Below the pieces are notes generated by a model. That model saw only the letters and a list, made by a program, of their open reading frames with translations, had not been told where the DNA came from and made no database searches. Below, piece after piece: positions 18,333 to 27,986 of a DNA stretch of 64,000 nucleotides; the stretch's first letter is position 1, and each line of letters begins with the position of its first letter. This stretch comes from Wolinella sp052170135 (GTDB lineage Bacteria > Campylobacterota > Campylobacteria > Campylobacterales > Helicobacteraceae): NCBI GenBank assembly GCA_052170135.1, contig JBQNBC010000006.1, positions 1 to 64,000 on the forward strand, read 5' to 3'. The translations under genes and the position numbers were made by a program.

Positions 18333-20552
18333 ATGGCATTAACAAAAACGCAAATTTCAGAGCTCTACGTAGCACTTCTTGGACGAGCTTCTGAGGGCGA
18401 AGGTAACAAATTCTGGCAAACATACGGTGGTGAGGGCACTACTACTACTAAAGTGGCTCAAGTAATGCTAGCACTTCCACAAGTTAAAGAGTACTTTGGT
18501 GATAGCATCAAGACTGATAAGGCATTCATCGAGCACATCTACTTGAATACTTTTGGCAAGACACCAACTGATGATGAAGCAGGTATTAAATTCTGGATCG
18601 ATTTCCTAGCTAAAGGTAAGACAAGAGCAGAAGCAGTTGCTGCTATCGTATATGCAGCTACACGCCCTGAGAATGCTGGCAAAGGTCAAGAGATATTCAA
18701 GAACAAAGTCGCTGTATCTAACTACACAGCAGACAAAATCGAAAAAGCTGACAACAGCAACCTAGATAAATTCAAGAAATTTATCGCTAACGTAACAGAC
18801 AGCTCTACTACAGTGGATGCTGCTAAGTCTACTATCGACGCAGATGCAGCTAATCAAGTGATTCCTTCAAAGCTTAAAGCACTAAGCGATGCTACTACAG
18901 CACAGTCAGACTGGCTAAAGACTCTCCCTGCTCTAGATAAAGATCTAAATGGCACAAATGACGTAGATGCTGGAAAGGCTACTGTAGCTGATGTGACTAC
19001 ATACCATACTAATGCTACGAGTGCTATCGCGACTTCTGCAAGCGATGCTACTTTTGCAACTAGAGGTGCTGCAGCTCAAGATGCTATAGTCGCAGACGCA
19101 ATCCAAAAGCAACAAAAAGCAGTAAGCGACAAAGCAGGTGTTCTAAAAGATGGTGAGAAGTCACTAGTTGACGCTGTGGCATCAGCCAAGAACTTAGTAG
19201 ATAAAAACTTCAAAGCTACTAAGACTGCAACAGATGAGTTGACTGCTGAGAAGGCTAAATTTGAAAGCCTTAATACTGGTAAGACTTTGGCAGAGGCACC
19301 AAATACTACTGCTAATAATATCTTTATCAAAGATGGCAAGTTTATGGAGTATGTCAATGGTACAGATGATAAAGTCATCGCTACTAAGACTGATGGCTCT
19401 TGGACTATCACAGAAGCTGGCAAGGCATACAAAGATGTCCTACCTACTATCTCTGCACTAGAGGCAAAAGTAGCAGCAGCAAAAGCACTACAAGCTTCTA
19501 AAGAATCTCTACAAAAAGTAGTAGCTAGCGCAATGCTAAAAGAAAACAACGCTGAGCAACTCACAAACGGTACAAACGACACTACTGAGTTTGTAGGCGC
19601 TAGTAAAGTTATAGATTACACAGGCGATAAAGCTGAAGTCGACTTCTCGAAAACAGTTAAAATGCAGACAAAAGAGGAAGTAGCTACTAAAGAGGTGCAG
19701 AAGATAGAAATAACGGGCGGAGCTACAGGTAATGGTAATATAACTATTGATGGTAAAACAATTGGTGTTACTTCTACTGATCAAGATACAAAAGAGAAAG
19801 TCGCACAGAAAATTGCTGCTACATCTTTTGATAATTGGACTGCAAAACTTGATACCGATGGTACAAGTGTCATCTTTACAGCTAAAACTGCTGGAAATAA
19901 AGATCCTCTAACTCTTAATGCTGGCACTACTGGCGTGACCAATAATGCTGCTCAAGAAACAACAAACGGTATCGATGGCACAGCTAAAGCTGCTCCACTT
20001 GCTAATGCGTATCTAGGCGAAGTCAACAAGCTTGATAAAATTACTAAAGAGAGCAAAGCTTTCCAAGAATCAAGAACATACAAGAACAAGATTGATGAGC
20101 TCAAAAAAGCAATCGACACTGCGACAAAAGCAATCACAAACGCTACAGACGATAAAAAAGAGCCAGGCCTAGGTCTAAATAAACTTGATATGGCTGCTAG
20201 CGTAGATGCTACATCAAAAAATGATGTAATGCTACTTGCTACACTAGATAAGAGCGTATCAAATGTGAATATTACTAACTTTGGTACATCTGGCTTAGAT
20301 AGACTATATGTTGGCAATGATTACAAGTTTGTAAAACTAAGCGAAAAGCAAAAAATCTCAGACAACCTAGGGGATATCAATAAAAAAGAGATCTTCTACA
20401 AAACAGAAGGTGGCAACACAACATTCTGGGTTGAGAAGCAAACTTTCGCAGGTAACGGATCTACAACAGGCGATATGACGACTATCACACTTACTGGTGT
20501 GACAGATGTTACTATCTCTGATGGATTCATCTCTGCTGGGACACCTGCTTAA
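18333..20552 (+). CDS. SAP-like S-layer protein (DUF4214 N-terminus, type I secreted)
   Basis: A 739-residue surface protein, probably the S-layer subunit. Residues 1-130 are DUF4214-like; TKTQISELYVALLGRASEG and GNKFW match the conserved LPS-binding N-terminus of Campylobacter fetus SAP proteins. Residues ~130-410 are Ala/Lys/Thr-rich and helical; ~455-546 is a beta module (ITIDGKTIGV, VIFTAKTAG); ~640-739 resembles an RTX C-terminal secretion region (NITNFGTSGLDRLYVG, DMTTITLTGVTDV). There is no signal peptide and not one cysteine, both typical of type I substrates and SAP proteins. Strong RBS and Thr/Ala-rich composition suggest abundance. The likely exporter is the sapCDEF-like operon at 53.9-59.2 kb. 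Confidence 0.82.
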   Translation: MALTKTQISELYVALLGRASEGEGNKFWQTYGGEGTTTTKVAQVMLALPQVKEYFGDSIKTDKAFIEHIYLNTFGKTPTDDEAGIKFWIDFLAKGKTRAEAVAAIVYAATRPENAGKGQEIFKNKVAVSNYTADKIEKADNSNLDKFKKFIANVTDSSTTVDAAKSTIDADAANQVIPSKLKALSDATTAQSDWLKTLPALDKDLNGTNDVDAGKATVADVTTYHTNATSAIATSASDATFATRGAAAQDAIVADAIQKQQKAVSDKAGVLKDGEKSLVDAVASAKNLVDKNFKATKTATDELTAEKAKFESLNTGKTLAEAPNTTANNIFIKDGKFMEYVNGTDDKVIATKTDGSWTITEAGKAYKDVLPTISALEAKVAAAKALQASKESLQKVVASAMLKENNAEQLTNGTNDTTEFVGASKVIDYTGDKAEVDFSKTVKMQTKEEVATKEVQKIEITGGATGNGNITIDGKTIGVTSTDQDTKEKVAQKIAATSFDNWTAKLDTDGTSVIFTAKTAGNKDPLTLNAGTTGVTNNAAQETTNGIDGTAKAAPLANAYLGEVNKLDKITKESKAFQESRTYKNKIDELKKAIDTATKAITNATDDKKEPGLGLNKLDMAASVDATSKNDVMLLATLDKSVSNVNITNFGTSGLDRLYVGNDYKFVKLSEKQKISDNLGDINKKEIFYKTEGGNTTFWVEKQTFAGNGSTTGDMTTITLTGVTDVTISDGFISAGTPA

Positions 20553-20570
20553 TTTCTAGCTTTTTCTCTT

Positions 20571-20612
20571 AGGCTACCTTGCCCTTTTGGGCGGGGTGGC
20601 TTTCTTCTCTTT
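20571..20612 (+). terminator. Strong rho-independent terminator of the SAP-like gene
   Basis: Twelve-pair stem 20573-20584 with 20589-20600 (GCTACCTTGCCC / GGGCGGGGTGGC, some G-T pairs), TTTT loop, then a pyrimidine tract TTTCTTCTCTTTCTT. The rest of the gap to 20837 is AT-rich with no gene seen. Confidence 0.85.
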
Positions 20613-20837
20613 CTTATCTTTTTGCTACTTTTCCAGTCCTATTGCGCTTTTGTAAGTTTAGATTCCATGATAGTTTAATGATTTGCAATGTGTGTCTATT
20701 TTGTGCGAATATAAAGCAATAGACGCTATTAATTTACATATCGCTATTAATAAGCAGTGTAGAAATATATAAAACAGAGTGGATTACGTAGCTTTAGATT
20801 TTCAGGTTTATTTTCTGTGTATAGGAGTGTAACAACA

Positions 20838-20856
20838 GCGACTTAATTAAAGTCGC
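20838..20856 (-). terminator. Hairpin after the Slam-like gene
   Basis: Perfect 7-bp stem GCGACTT/AAGTCGC with loop AATTA, only 5 bases beyond the stop codon at 20862; followed on the minus strand by a weak TGTTGTT tract. Confidence 0.5.
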
Positions 20857-20861
20857 CATTG

Positions 20862-22160
20862 CTAAAAGCTAAACATATATTGTGTGCTTAGTAGATTCTT
20901 ATCGTAGGTAAATGGCGCATGGTTTGAGTAGCGATTAATCCTGCTAGCACCGATACTTACCACCTGCCTCTTTGCTATCTCGTAGCTTAGTGTTAGGTCG
21001 TAGCGATTCTCTCTATCTTTTCTCTTTGATAGAAATAGCGTATCTGTATCATCGTAGTCATTGCTTTTGCGCGTGTACGCGATATTCGCGCGTAGTTTGG
21101 CTACCAGCTCTCTGCCTATCTCGCTTTTTAGTGCTAGCTCTCTTTGAGATACATCTGTGCGCGTATTATGCTTTGCGTATGTGTCTCTGCCTGTGATATA
21201 TATAGATAGTGTGTATGGCCGCTCCTGCCCTAGTGCGAACTGCACCCCAGCATATGCTCCCATCTCATCGGAATCCCTTAATCTATTGGCATTTGCATAG
21301 CTGTTTTTGCGTGCTGAGATTCCAGCTTCGCCGATTGTATTTGTGCCAAAGGCATACTTTGCATTTAGCCCTATGCCAAATGTATCCACATAGCTTTCGC
21401 TACCTAGATATACTTTTGCATAGTTTAGTGGCATGGAGATTTTATAGCTGTTTGTCGCGTAGACTAGGGCGGTATTCGCAGCACCAAGCGTTATGTTGTT
21501 TGCGCTAGCATCAAAGTAGCTTTTATTATATGCATCTAATCCGCTTTCGATAAAAAAGCCACCAAAGTCACCAATGTCATATTTGTAGTTTAAAAATACT
21601 CCTTGAAAGCTAGCATAATCGCTATTTTCTGTCTTGCCATCGATTGGTATATTTATCGATGGTATAGTAAAGCTTTTGCTTCCGATGTCATTATTTACGT
21701 TGTTGTCGTGCTCGATTCCTAGCATTATTGTCCCACTTACGTGGTGTCTATTTACTATGTATGCGACCTTATCACGAAACTCTTGTACGCTTTTTCGCAC
21801 ATCACTTGGTAGTTTGCCAGCAAGGACAGAATCTAGCTCGCGCAAAGATAGCGTGTAGTATCCGCGCTCATAGTAGAGGCGCGCTATCTCTAGCCGTGTG
21901 CGTGCATGGAGTGGGTTTACTATCAGGACGCGGTCAAATGCCGCTAACGCTGTGTCGTAATTCTTATTCTCTAAAGCCGCGCGCCCTAGATGGAAGTTTA
22001 TTTCCGCATCAGCTGGATTCTCTCTTGCAAGCTTTAGGAGCTTTGCCTCTGCTGCACTGAAATTACCTGAATTGTAGAGCGAAAATGCCTCTAATTTATC
22101 ATTTGCACTGACTGAGGTGCTTAGGATTCCAATTATGGTGAGCGATAGTATATTCTTCAT
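20862..22160 (-). CDS. Slam-like outer-membrane protein (TPR plus beta-barrel, DUF560 type)
   Basis: A 432-residue protein with a Sec signal (MKNILSLTIIGILSTSVSA), a TPR domain at about residues 20-130 (INFHLGRAALENKNYDTALAAFDRV, TRLEIARLYYERGYY) and a beta-barrel from about 145 to the end, beginning SGTIMLGIEHDNNVNND and finishing with aromatic TQYMFSF, the usual C-terminal strand of outer-membrane barrels. TPR plus barrel is the architecture of surface lipoprotein assembly modulators (Slam, type XI secretion). Its start shares one base with the stop of the FecR/TbpB-like gene (TAATG), so the two are translated together and are very likely exporter and cargo. Confidence 0.75.
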   Translation of the reverse strand: MKNILSLTIIGILSTSVSANDKLEAFSLYNSGNFSAAEAKLLKLARENPADAEINFHLGRAALENKNYDTALAAFDRVLIVNPLHARTRLEIARLYYERGYYTLSLRELDSVLAGKLPSDVRKSVQEFRDKVAYIVNRHHVSGTIMLGIEHDNNVNNDIGSKSFTIPSINIPIDGKTENSDYASFQGVFLNYKYDIGDFGGFFIESGLDAYNKSYFDASANNITLGAANTALVYATNSYKISMPLNYAKVYLGSESYVDTFGIGLNAKYAFGTNTIGEAGISARKNSYANANRLRDSDEMGAYAGVQFALGQERPYTLSIYITGRDTYAKHNTRTDVSQRELALKSEIGRELVAKLRANIAYTRKSNDYDDTDTLFLSKRKDRENRYDLTLSYEIAKRQVVSIGASRINRYSNHAPFTYDKNLLSTQYMFSF

Positions 22161-25100
22161 TATTTTAGTCCCTCAAATACACCATGGGCCGTGATATTTC
22201 CAGCTTTATGGGCTTGGAATACCCCACCAATAGCTTGCGCCTCACTACCAAAGAATCTCCCGCTTATATCTCCTCTTACTCCACTCTGCCCATCTATAGT
22301 TCCTGAGAGTTTACTTTTGAATTTAGCATCGCTTTGAGAAATATTTGAGCTATATGGGCTTAGCTCCCATAGTTGATTTGTGTTGCCACCTCTGAATGTT
22401 ATCCTACTTGAGGAATCGATATCTTCAAGAGGACCAGCACCAGAACTAGCACCAAAGTTAAATTTTAAATAGACGCTACCATCGTGTATATTGTATTGCT
22501 TAGAGTCTTCTGTTACGTGTCCTATTACTTTACCGTGGTATTCATACACTGTCCCATTTGCTACACCACTGATATGAGCTATCGCAGCAGCACGATCTTT
22601 GCCTGCCACCCAGAAGTTAAACAACCCAACATGTGATGTTGGATTCGCATTTGTCTCACCCCAGTAGCCCCATGATAAGTAGTCATTCCCATCGCCATCT
22701 ATACTCATTAGCCATCTATTTCCACTATACATTGCAAATATATCATCGTTGATATATGCACTTTTTGTGGCAGATGTAGTAGATGAATATGTGGTAAAGC
22801 TACGATTTCCCGTGTTTGCTCGATTGATGTTTATAGTGATTGTCTCATCTGTGTTAATTGTAGATGGCGTGATGAATGACTTCACCGATCCGCCCTCTAG
22901 TGTGAAGCTACCAGATGTCGCTGCGCTTGAGCTATGAGAGAAGTTCTTTCCAGCATGAGAGTATGTCTTTTTCGTAGCTGATGTGACTCCGCGCTGATAA
23001 GTGTCCATATGATATGCAAGGACATTATCTTCAATCGTGCCATATAAACCACCACCGCTAATATTTGAAGAGCTTGTGGTACCACAAGAATCGCACACTA
23101 AGCTATCTCTATTTTGCATTTGAAATAGGCTTTTTGCGCCATTAAATGAGCCATTGCTATTTAGCTCACCTATGAAGAATCCAACCCCTTTAATCTTGCG
23201 ATTTATCTCATTTTCGTAGCTGACTATTGTATCTAGTACATTTTTATTTCCATAATTTGCATACATTCTAGGTGCTGTGCTTGTTTGTGTACCACATGTA
23301 TTTGAATGAAGGCATGAATTACTTCTATCAAAAAACTGTGCGATTCCTGTCAGTCCATCTAGTTTTAGCGGTGTGCCTCCACCTATTACGGCTCGTCCTG
23401 TATGATTCAGGGGGTCATCGGATAAGAATGCGACAATATTGCCATTTTTTAGCACTTCGTAGTAGCTTTGGCTTTCCTTTAGTAGTGTTATTTCATCTGA
23501 AGTCGGCGTGCCACTATCTGGGATTCCTTCTCTTGAGATTGTTATCTCTTTATTGTTATTTATGTATGTGTGTCGCAAGCGGTAGTTGGTATTGCCTGCG
23601 CGATAGTATCTTGCCATGCCTATTGACTCATCACGCGATGTGTTAAATACAGCACTTACATTCACAAACTTACCGCCTCCATAATTTTCCCCAATCATGC
23701 GTAGCGTGCCACCAGCAGCCTGTCCTTGGCTACCATATAGTTTTCCATCTATTACCGCATGTGAGCTAGCTGGAGTATTTGGTATTGGTCTTATTCTATC
23801 TTGTGATATATATCCTCCACTAGCATCTATGACATTAGCCTTAAATGTGCCACCGCTAAAGCTCGCTTCTTCTATGTTTAAATCAAATAAATAAGAGTTA
23901 GCGTCGAACTCTATCTTGCTATTTTTAGAGATTGAGCTATTACCGCTACCAATCTCAAAATCGAGTCTTATCATGCTTCTATCTGTGTCGATAGGGAGTA
24001 GTCTATTTGGTGCATCAGATGATTCCACCCATCCCATCAGCTTGCCTTTGTATGAGTAGTTTAGCGACTCTCTAACAGCGGTATTAGTCCATGCTGATGC
24101 AAGAGTGGAATCCACCCCAGCCACCCAGTAGTTTATTGCTTTGCTCATATCAGCTCTATTGACACCCCATAGCCCCCATGACACATATTGATTCCCATTT
24201 CTTGTGGGTATGGCTGCTAGCCACTTTTGAGCGTCTAGGTATGTGAAATATCTATCGGTAATGTATGATGAGATTTCGCCCGGTGAGAAGTTAAGCAATG
24301 TAGTGCTCGCTGTTGTTGTGGCGCTTTGTAGTGAGCCACTAATAATATTTGCATTCCCACGATTTATCTTTATATTCATATCGCCTTTATCTATTAAAAG
24401 ACCACTTGTCGCGCTAGGCACACCTGATTTATGGCTTGTTGCCAGACCAACTAGTTCTAGATTTCCGCTTGCCGCATAGCCTACTTCTGGCAGCTTGTCA
24501 GGTGTTGCCATGTGTCCGATTCCTGCGAATGTATGAACTGTATCAATTGTAGAATCGCTATTTTTCATCTCTAGATAGCCAGCTAGGATATGTTTGCTAG
24601 CACTACCATATATCTGTCCTCCAAAGTCTGAGCCATCTGCATTTCCGTCTGTATCGCGTCTACTGCTAAACGCACTTGTCGTACTCCCAGAGAAGCTATG
24701 CGCAACTGCATCAGATGAGACGATTTTGCCATTATTTCCTATTTTGCCCGAAATTAGCATTATCCTATTATTGTTTATATCAACCTTCGCAAAGCTCTTG
24801 TTTGTATAGTTGATAGTTAGCGTCGGTTGTCTACCTACCTCCTTTGCGCATGCTGAATCACTCATGCAACGATCGGTTGGCGCAAAGTATCCATATAGAC
24901 TGCTAAGCGTGTTTAGTGCGCTAGCTTCTATCTTTTTACCACCAGCGATAATAGTATTACTCGCTTCACCTATTGAACTATTTGTGCGTAGTAGTAAATA
25001 GTTGAAACCACTAGAGGTGGAGCTGATTTCATTCCAATCCAGATCGCTTGATGTCAGTCCGAGCTCGTTGGCTTCTGGAGGTATATTTAGTGCGGCTACT

Positions 25101-26188
25101 TTTTCATTACCGCTACCATCGATGTATTTAAATTTTACCTTTGCTTCTGTGCCTGCAATGTTTACGCTTGTTATGCTTGCTGGAGAATCGCCATATGATG
25201 ACGTTCTGCCCATGATTAATAACGAGCCACCCGAACCACCACCTGAACTACTACCACTTGATGAACCACCTGAGCTACTGCCACCTGAGCTACTGCCACC
25301 CGATGAGCCACCTGATGAACCACCTGACGAGCCACCTGAACCGCCGCTACCACCTGAACCGCCACCGCTTGGAGGAGCAGGTGGCGTTGGCTTGGGAGTT
25401 GGCTCAGGCAAAGACTCTTTTTTGAGCTTATCAGCCTTGTCTGCGCTGTTTGCACTACTTTGTGTATTATCAGCTATAGTTGATGATACTTGTGTTGATT
25501 GTGATGTGGTACTTTGCACCTGAGGTATATTATTTGATTCCGCACTTGCGGATCCCTCATTGCTTGTTTCTGTACTTGTGCCACTCAGGCTACTCATATT
25601 GTTTAACTGCTCGACAGAGATAGGTGCAGCTGGTGTGGGTGAAGTAGCTGGGACGACAGAGGTCATTTCGCCAGGATTTAGGATTATAGAGATTGCTCCA
25701 TTTACAGGAGGGATGATGGGGGAGACCTCTATCTGACCTGCAAGGCACAAGATAGTATCAAATGCAGGTGTGATCTCTCCACCAATAATTGTCCCTCTAA
25801 TACCAATAGTTGCCGTTTTTGTATCTAGTTTAAACTCTTTTGGAGCGACCTTGCCTATCTGTCCTGTGATGACCTTAAAAACACCTTCGGCAAGCGAGAA
25901 TCTAGCCTTTGGTGCGCCTTCATTCACATACTCTTTTATAGAAAATTGACTTTTTGCGCCAAGTGTAATAATGGTGCCATCTTTAAAAGTCAGCTGTGCG
26001 CGTGAATTTTCACCCAAGCTAAGCGTATCATGCTCTTCCAGTGCGACCCTAAGGACAGCGGGGATATGCTCGTCTCCTCGTTTTATATCCATGGTGCCGA
26101 CTAATAACGTAACATTGCCAATATCGGCAAACGCAAACGTGATAGAGAGCCAAATCGAACTTAAAATTACCGTAGTAAAGTGCCTCAT
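22160..26188 (-). CDS. Large FecR-domain exoprotein with two TbpB-like modules (candidate Slam cargo)
   Basis: A 1342-residue exported protein with a Sec signal (residues 1-21) and no lipobox. Residues 22-165 form a FecR domain (AQLTFKDGTIITLGAKS, TATIGIRGT). A Ser/Thr/Pro-rich stretch and a Gly-Ser tract (274-322) lead to two related units, ~330-850 and ~880-1342. Both contain Cys-pair loops (CMSDSAC; CLHSNTC), a YVSWGLWG/YLSWGYWG motif with F/YWVAG, YKGKLMGWV/YHGKVIGHV, and GKLYGSQGQAAGGT/GRFFGSEAQAIGGVF. The last pattern, GxFxGxxAxxxGGxF, is the mark of TbpB-like barrels exported by Slam. Promoter-like AT-rich sequence lies upstream, and GGAG precedes the ATG. Ligand unknown: haem or a metal complex is a guess. 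Confidence 0.72.
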   Translation of the reverse strand: MRHFTTVILSSIWLSITFAFADIGNVTLLVGTMDIKRGDEHIPAVLRVALEEHDTLSLGENSRAQLTFKDGTIITLGAKSQFSIKEYVNEGAPKARFSLAEGVFKVITGQIGKVAPKEFKLDTKTATIGIRGTIIGGEITPAFDTILCLAGQIEVSPIIPPVNGAISIILNPGEMTSVVPATSPTPAAPISVEQLNNMSSLSGTSTETSNEGSASAESNNIPQVQSTTSQSTQVSSTIADNTQSSANSADKADKLKKESLPEPTPKPTPPAPPSGGGSGGSGGSGGSSGGSSGGSSGGSSSGGSSSGGSSSGSSSGGGSGGSLLIMGRTSSYGDSPASITSVNIAGTEAKVKFKYIDGSGNEKVAALNIPPEANELGLTSSDLDWNEISSTSSGFNYLLLRTNSSIGEASNTIIAGGKKIEASALNTLSSLYGYFAPTDRCMSDSACAKEVGRQPTLTINYTNKSFAKVDINNNRIMLISGKIGNNGKIVSSDAVAHSFSGSTTSAFSSRRDTDGNADGSDFGGQIYGSASKHILAGYLEMKNSDSTIDTVHTFAGIGHMATPDKLPEVGYAASGNLELVGLATSHKSGVPSATSGLLIDKGDMNIKINRGNANIISGSLQSATTTASTTLLNFSPGEISSYITDRYFTYLDAQKWLAAIPTRNGNQYVSWGLWGVNRADMSKAINYWVAGVDSTLASAWTNTAVRESLNYSYKGKLMGWVESSDAPNRLLPIDTDRSMIRLDFEIGSGNSSISKNSKIEFDANSYLFDLNIEEASFSGGTFKANVIDASGGYISQDRIRPIPNTPASSHAVIDGKLYGSQGQAAGGTLRMIGENYGGGKFVNVSAVFNTSRDESIGMARYYRAGNTNYRLRHTYINNNKEITISREGIPDSGTPTSDEITLLKESQSYYEVLKNGNIVAFLSDDPLNHTGRAVIGGGTPLKLDGLTGIAQFFDRSNSCLHSNTCGTQTSTAPRMYANYGNKNVLDTIVSYENEINRKIKGVGFFIGELNSNGSFNGAKSLFQMQNRDSLVCDSCGTTSSSNISGGGLYGTIEDNVLAYHMDTYQRGVTSATKKTYSHAGKNFSHSSSAATSGSFTLEGGSVKSFITPSTINTDETITININRANTGNRSFTTYSSTTSATKSAYINDDIFAMYSGNRWLMSIDGDGNDYLSWGYWGETNANPTSHVGLFNFWVAGKDRAAAIAHISGVANGTVYEYHGKVIGHVTEDSKQYNIHDGSVYLKFNFGASSGAGPLEDIDSSSRITFRGGNTNQLWELSPYSSNISQSDAKFKSKLSGTIDGQSGVRGDISGRFFGSEAQAIGGVFQAHKAGNITAHGVFEGLK
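25223..25369 (-). repeat. Gly-Ser low-complexity tract within the FecR exoprotein
   Basis: Residues 274-322 consist almost only of Gly and Ser in GGS, GGSS and SGGS steps, coded by near-repeats such as CCACCTGATGAG (plus strand). A flexible linker between the FecR domain and the barrel modules; the DNA repeats could vary in length by slippage. Confidence 0.85.
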
Positions 26189-26372
26189 GAAAGCTCCAAT
26201 AAGTAATTTTCTAAAAATTTACTAAATTTTTTATCACTATTTATACACTTTTATATAAAAAAATAATATTAATAACTTGTTGTGATGGTTAAGGTAAGAG
26301 TCCATTTTGACTCTATCTTGATTCAATAAGATATATAGTGATAGATTCTATGCCTAAAAACAGCAAGGAATC
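26189..26372 (-). promoter_or_regulatory. Promoter region of the FecR/Slam-like pair
   Basis: On the minus strand an AT-rich block holds TATATA and TATAAA at 26239-26258, about 60 bases before the ATG at 26188, suitable as -10 elements. No Fur-like palindrome was recognised with confidence. Confidence 0.35.
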
Positions 26373-27986
26373 CTATCTGAGCGTGGCTTTGAGTAGCTCT
26401 TCTAGCTTTATCTCCTTGCCAAAGCCCTGCTGATATATGATGTAGTTTGCCAGCACGTGTGAGCCGTAGTAGCGCGATTCTTCATAGGGAATCATCTCGA
26501 TGCTATACCAGGGATCTAGTTTATTCTCTTTTTTAAAAAGCTCATTGCGCGCAAGTAGACGGCGCGTGAAACCAGGGCCGCCGTTATACGCGTATGCGAT
26601 AAACAGAGGGTGAGAAAACTCCCTTACAAGATCTCGCAAGAAAATCTCTGCATATTTGACATTGTAAGCAGGGTCAAACATGTCAGTGAGTTCGCGGTTT
26701 TCGCCTAGATTTTTCGCGATTGCTTCAACATTAAATGGCATCATTTGCATCATGCCAAGCGCATATGATGTTGAAATAGCTGTTGGAATCAGATGACTTT
26801 CTTTGCGTGCGATAGCATATAAAAGTGCTTGTTTATCGTAGTTAAACTGTCCAAAAATTGGCTTATATGGTGTCGTGAAAAAGTGCTTTGAGAATCGTGA
26901 TTCTCGTTGCATTATAAGTGCGAGGTGCGATTCTGTGTTTTGATAGCGTAGCGGAGAATCAGCACGCGTACTTAGATTCTCATCGCTTTTCTTGCTCTCT
27001 TGTTCTATTTCGTTCCATGCGAATGGATCGTGTGTATCCCATGGCGCGAATTCTGGCATTTCATCATTTATAACTTCTCGCACGATTTCAAATTTTGGTG
27101 CTAGACCAAGGTATTGACTCGCGAAAATAGAATATATATTTGGATGGCGTGAGGTGGCTACCTCTTCTAGCAGAGATTTTTCTCCCGTAGCCAAGTAGTG
27201 CCAAAATGTTGCTCGATTTGCAAAAAATGGATCACGTGCCTTAGTTTTTGCGCGAGTGAAATAGAGTGCAGCGGTTTCATTTTGGTCGTGCACTAGTGCG
27301 TTTAATCCGAGATAAAATAGTGTTTTATCATCACTGTTTTCGATTTTGCTTGTGTGTGCTAATGATTTTTGAAGTTCGTTGAATGATGGATTTATGGCGA
27401 TTAGTTGTAGCATTCGTCCCATTTTGTAGTCGCCGGCATTTCCTAGCTTTTCCCACTCTTGTGTGGATATGTCTCGATTAAAATTACTCAGTCGATATTC
27501 GTGTCCAACACCCTCGAAAACGCTCGCAAATGTCGTGGCATTAGTCTCCAGAAGGGCTTTTAATGGCTCATCTTTGCTTAGTATTTCTAGTTGCCTTGAT
27601 AGCTCTGGTGAAGTTTGTGCGATCTGTTTTGAAATATTTCGTAGCTGATTCTTATCTAGTTTTATTGCATCTTTTAGTTTTAGCGCATAGCCTATGCATT
27701 TTGGTTCTTGTTTTAGTAGTTCTTCTAGCCCCATGCGCTCACAAATAGTGCGGCGCGATAGAGTTTTGTTATCACTTTTTTTAAAGTAGCGACCAAAGAT
27801 TTTTGTATTCATACGATAGGTAAGTTTGTATGCCTCATTTGCCTCTTGACTTGTGATGTTTTGATCTAGGAATTGCCATATGTAGAAGTCTCTCGCGATT
27901 CCAGATGGCTTATTTTTTAGAAAGTCTAGCGTGATATTTTGTGCTAGTAGCCACAACGGGACTAGCAGAAGCAGTAAGAATCTCAT
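26373..27986 (-). CDS. slt: Soluble-type lytic murein transglycosylase
   Basis: A 537-residue periplasmic enzyme that cleaves peptidoglycan glycan strands with formation of 1,6-anhydromuramic acid. The signal peptide is MRFLLLLLVPLWLLAQ. The N-terminal ~350 residues are helical superhelix (U-domain like Slt70). The catalytic SLT domain starts at IARKESHL, with the acid Glu near residue 396, followed by ALGMMQMMPF and AYNGGPGFTRR, all diagnostic. It overlaps yggT by four bases (ATGA), as part of gltX2-yggT-slt, an order also known in H. pylori. Confidence 0.9.
   Translation of the reverse strand: MRFLLLLLVPLWLLAQNITLDFLKNKPSGIARDFYIWQFLDQNITSQEANEAYKLTYRMNTKIFGRYFKKSDNKTLSRRTICERMGLEELLKQEPKCIGYALKLKDAIKLDKNQLRNISKQIAQTSPELSRQLEILSKDEPLKALLETNATTFASVFEGVGHEYRLSNFNRDISTQEWEKLGNAGDYKMGRMLQLIAINPSFNELQKSLAHTSKIENSDDKTLFYLGLNALVHDQNETAALYFTRAKTKARDPFFANRATFWHYLATGEKSLLEEVATSRHPNIYSIFASQYLGLAPKFEIVREVINDEMPEFAPWDTHDPFAWNEIEQESKKSDENLSTRADSPLRYQNTESHLALIMQRESRFSKHFFTTPYKPIFGQFNYDKQALLYAIARKESHLIPTAISTSYALGMMQMMPFNVEAIAKNLGENRELTDMFDPAYNVKYAEIFLRDLVREFSHPLFIAYAYNGGPGFTRRLLARNELFKKENKLDPWYSIEMIPYEESRYYGSHVLANYIIYQQGFGKEIKLEELLKATLR

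Noticed and set aside
19076..19582. 168-codon minus-strand frame within the S-layer-like gene
   Set aside because: Antisense shadow of a gene with strong codon bias; no RBS or protein-like pattern.
25223..25369. CRISPR-like short repeats
   Set aside because: The repeats are in-frame Gly-Ser codons of irregular spacing without unique spacers or cas genes.
25002..25523. 173-codon plus-strand frame rich in Pro and Glu
   Set aside because: It is the antisense of the Gly-Ser linker of the FecR exoprotein; its PPEPP repeats are complements of the Gly-Ser codons.
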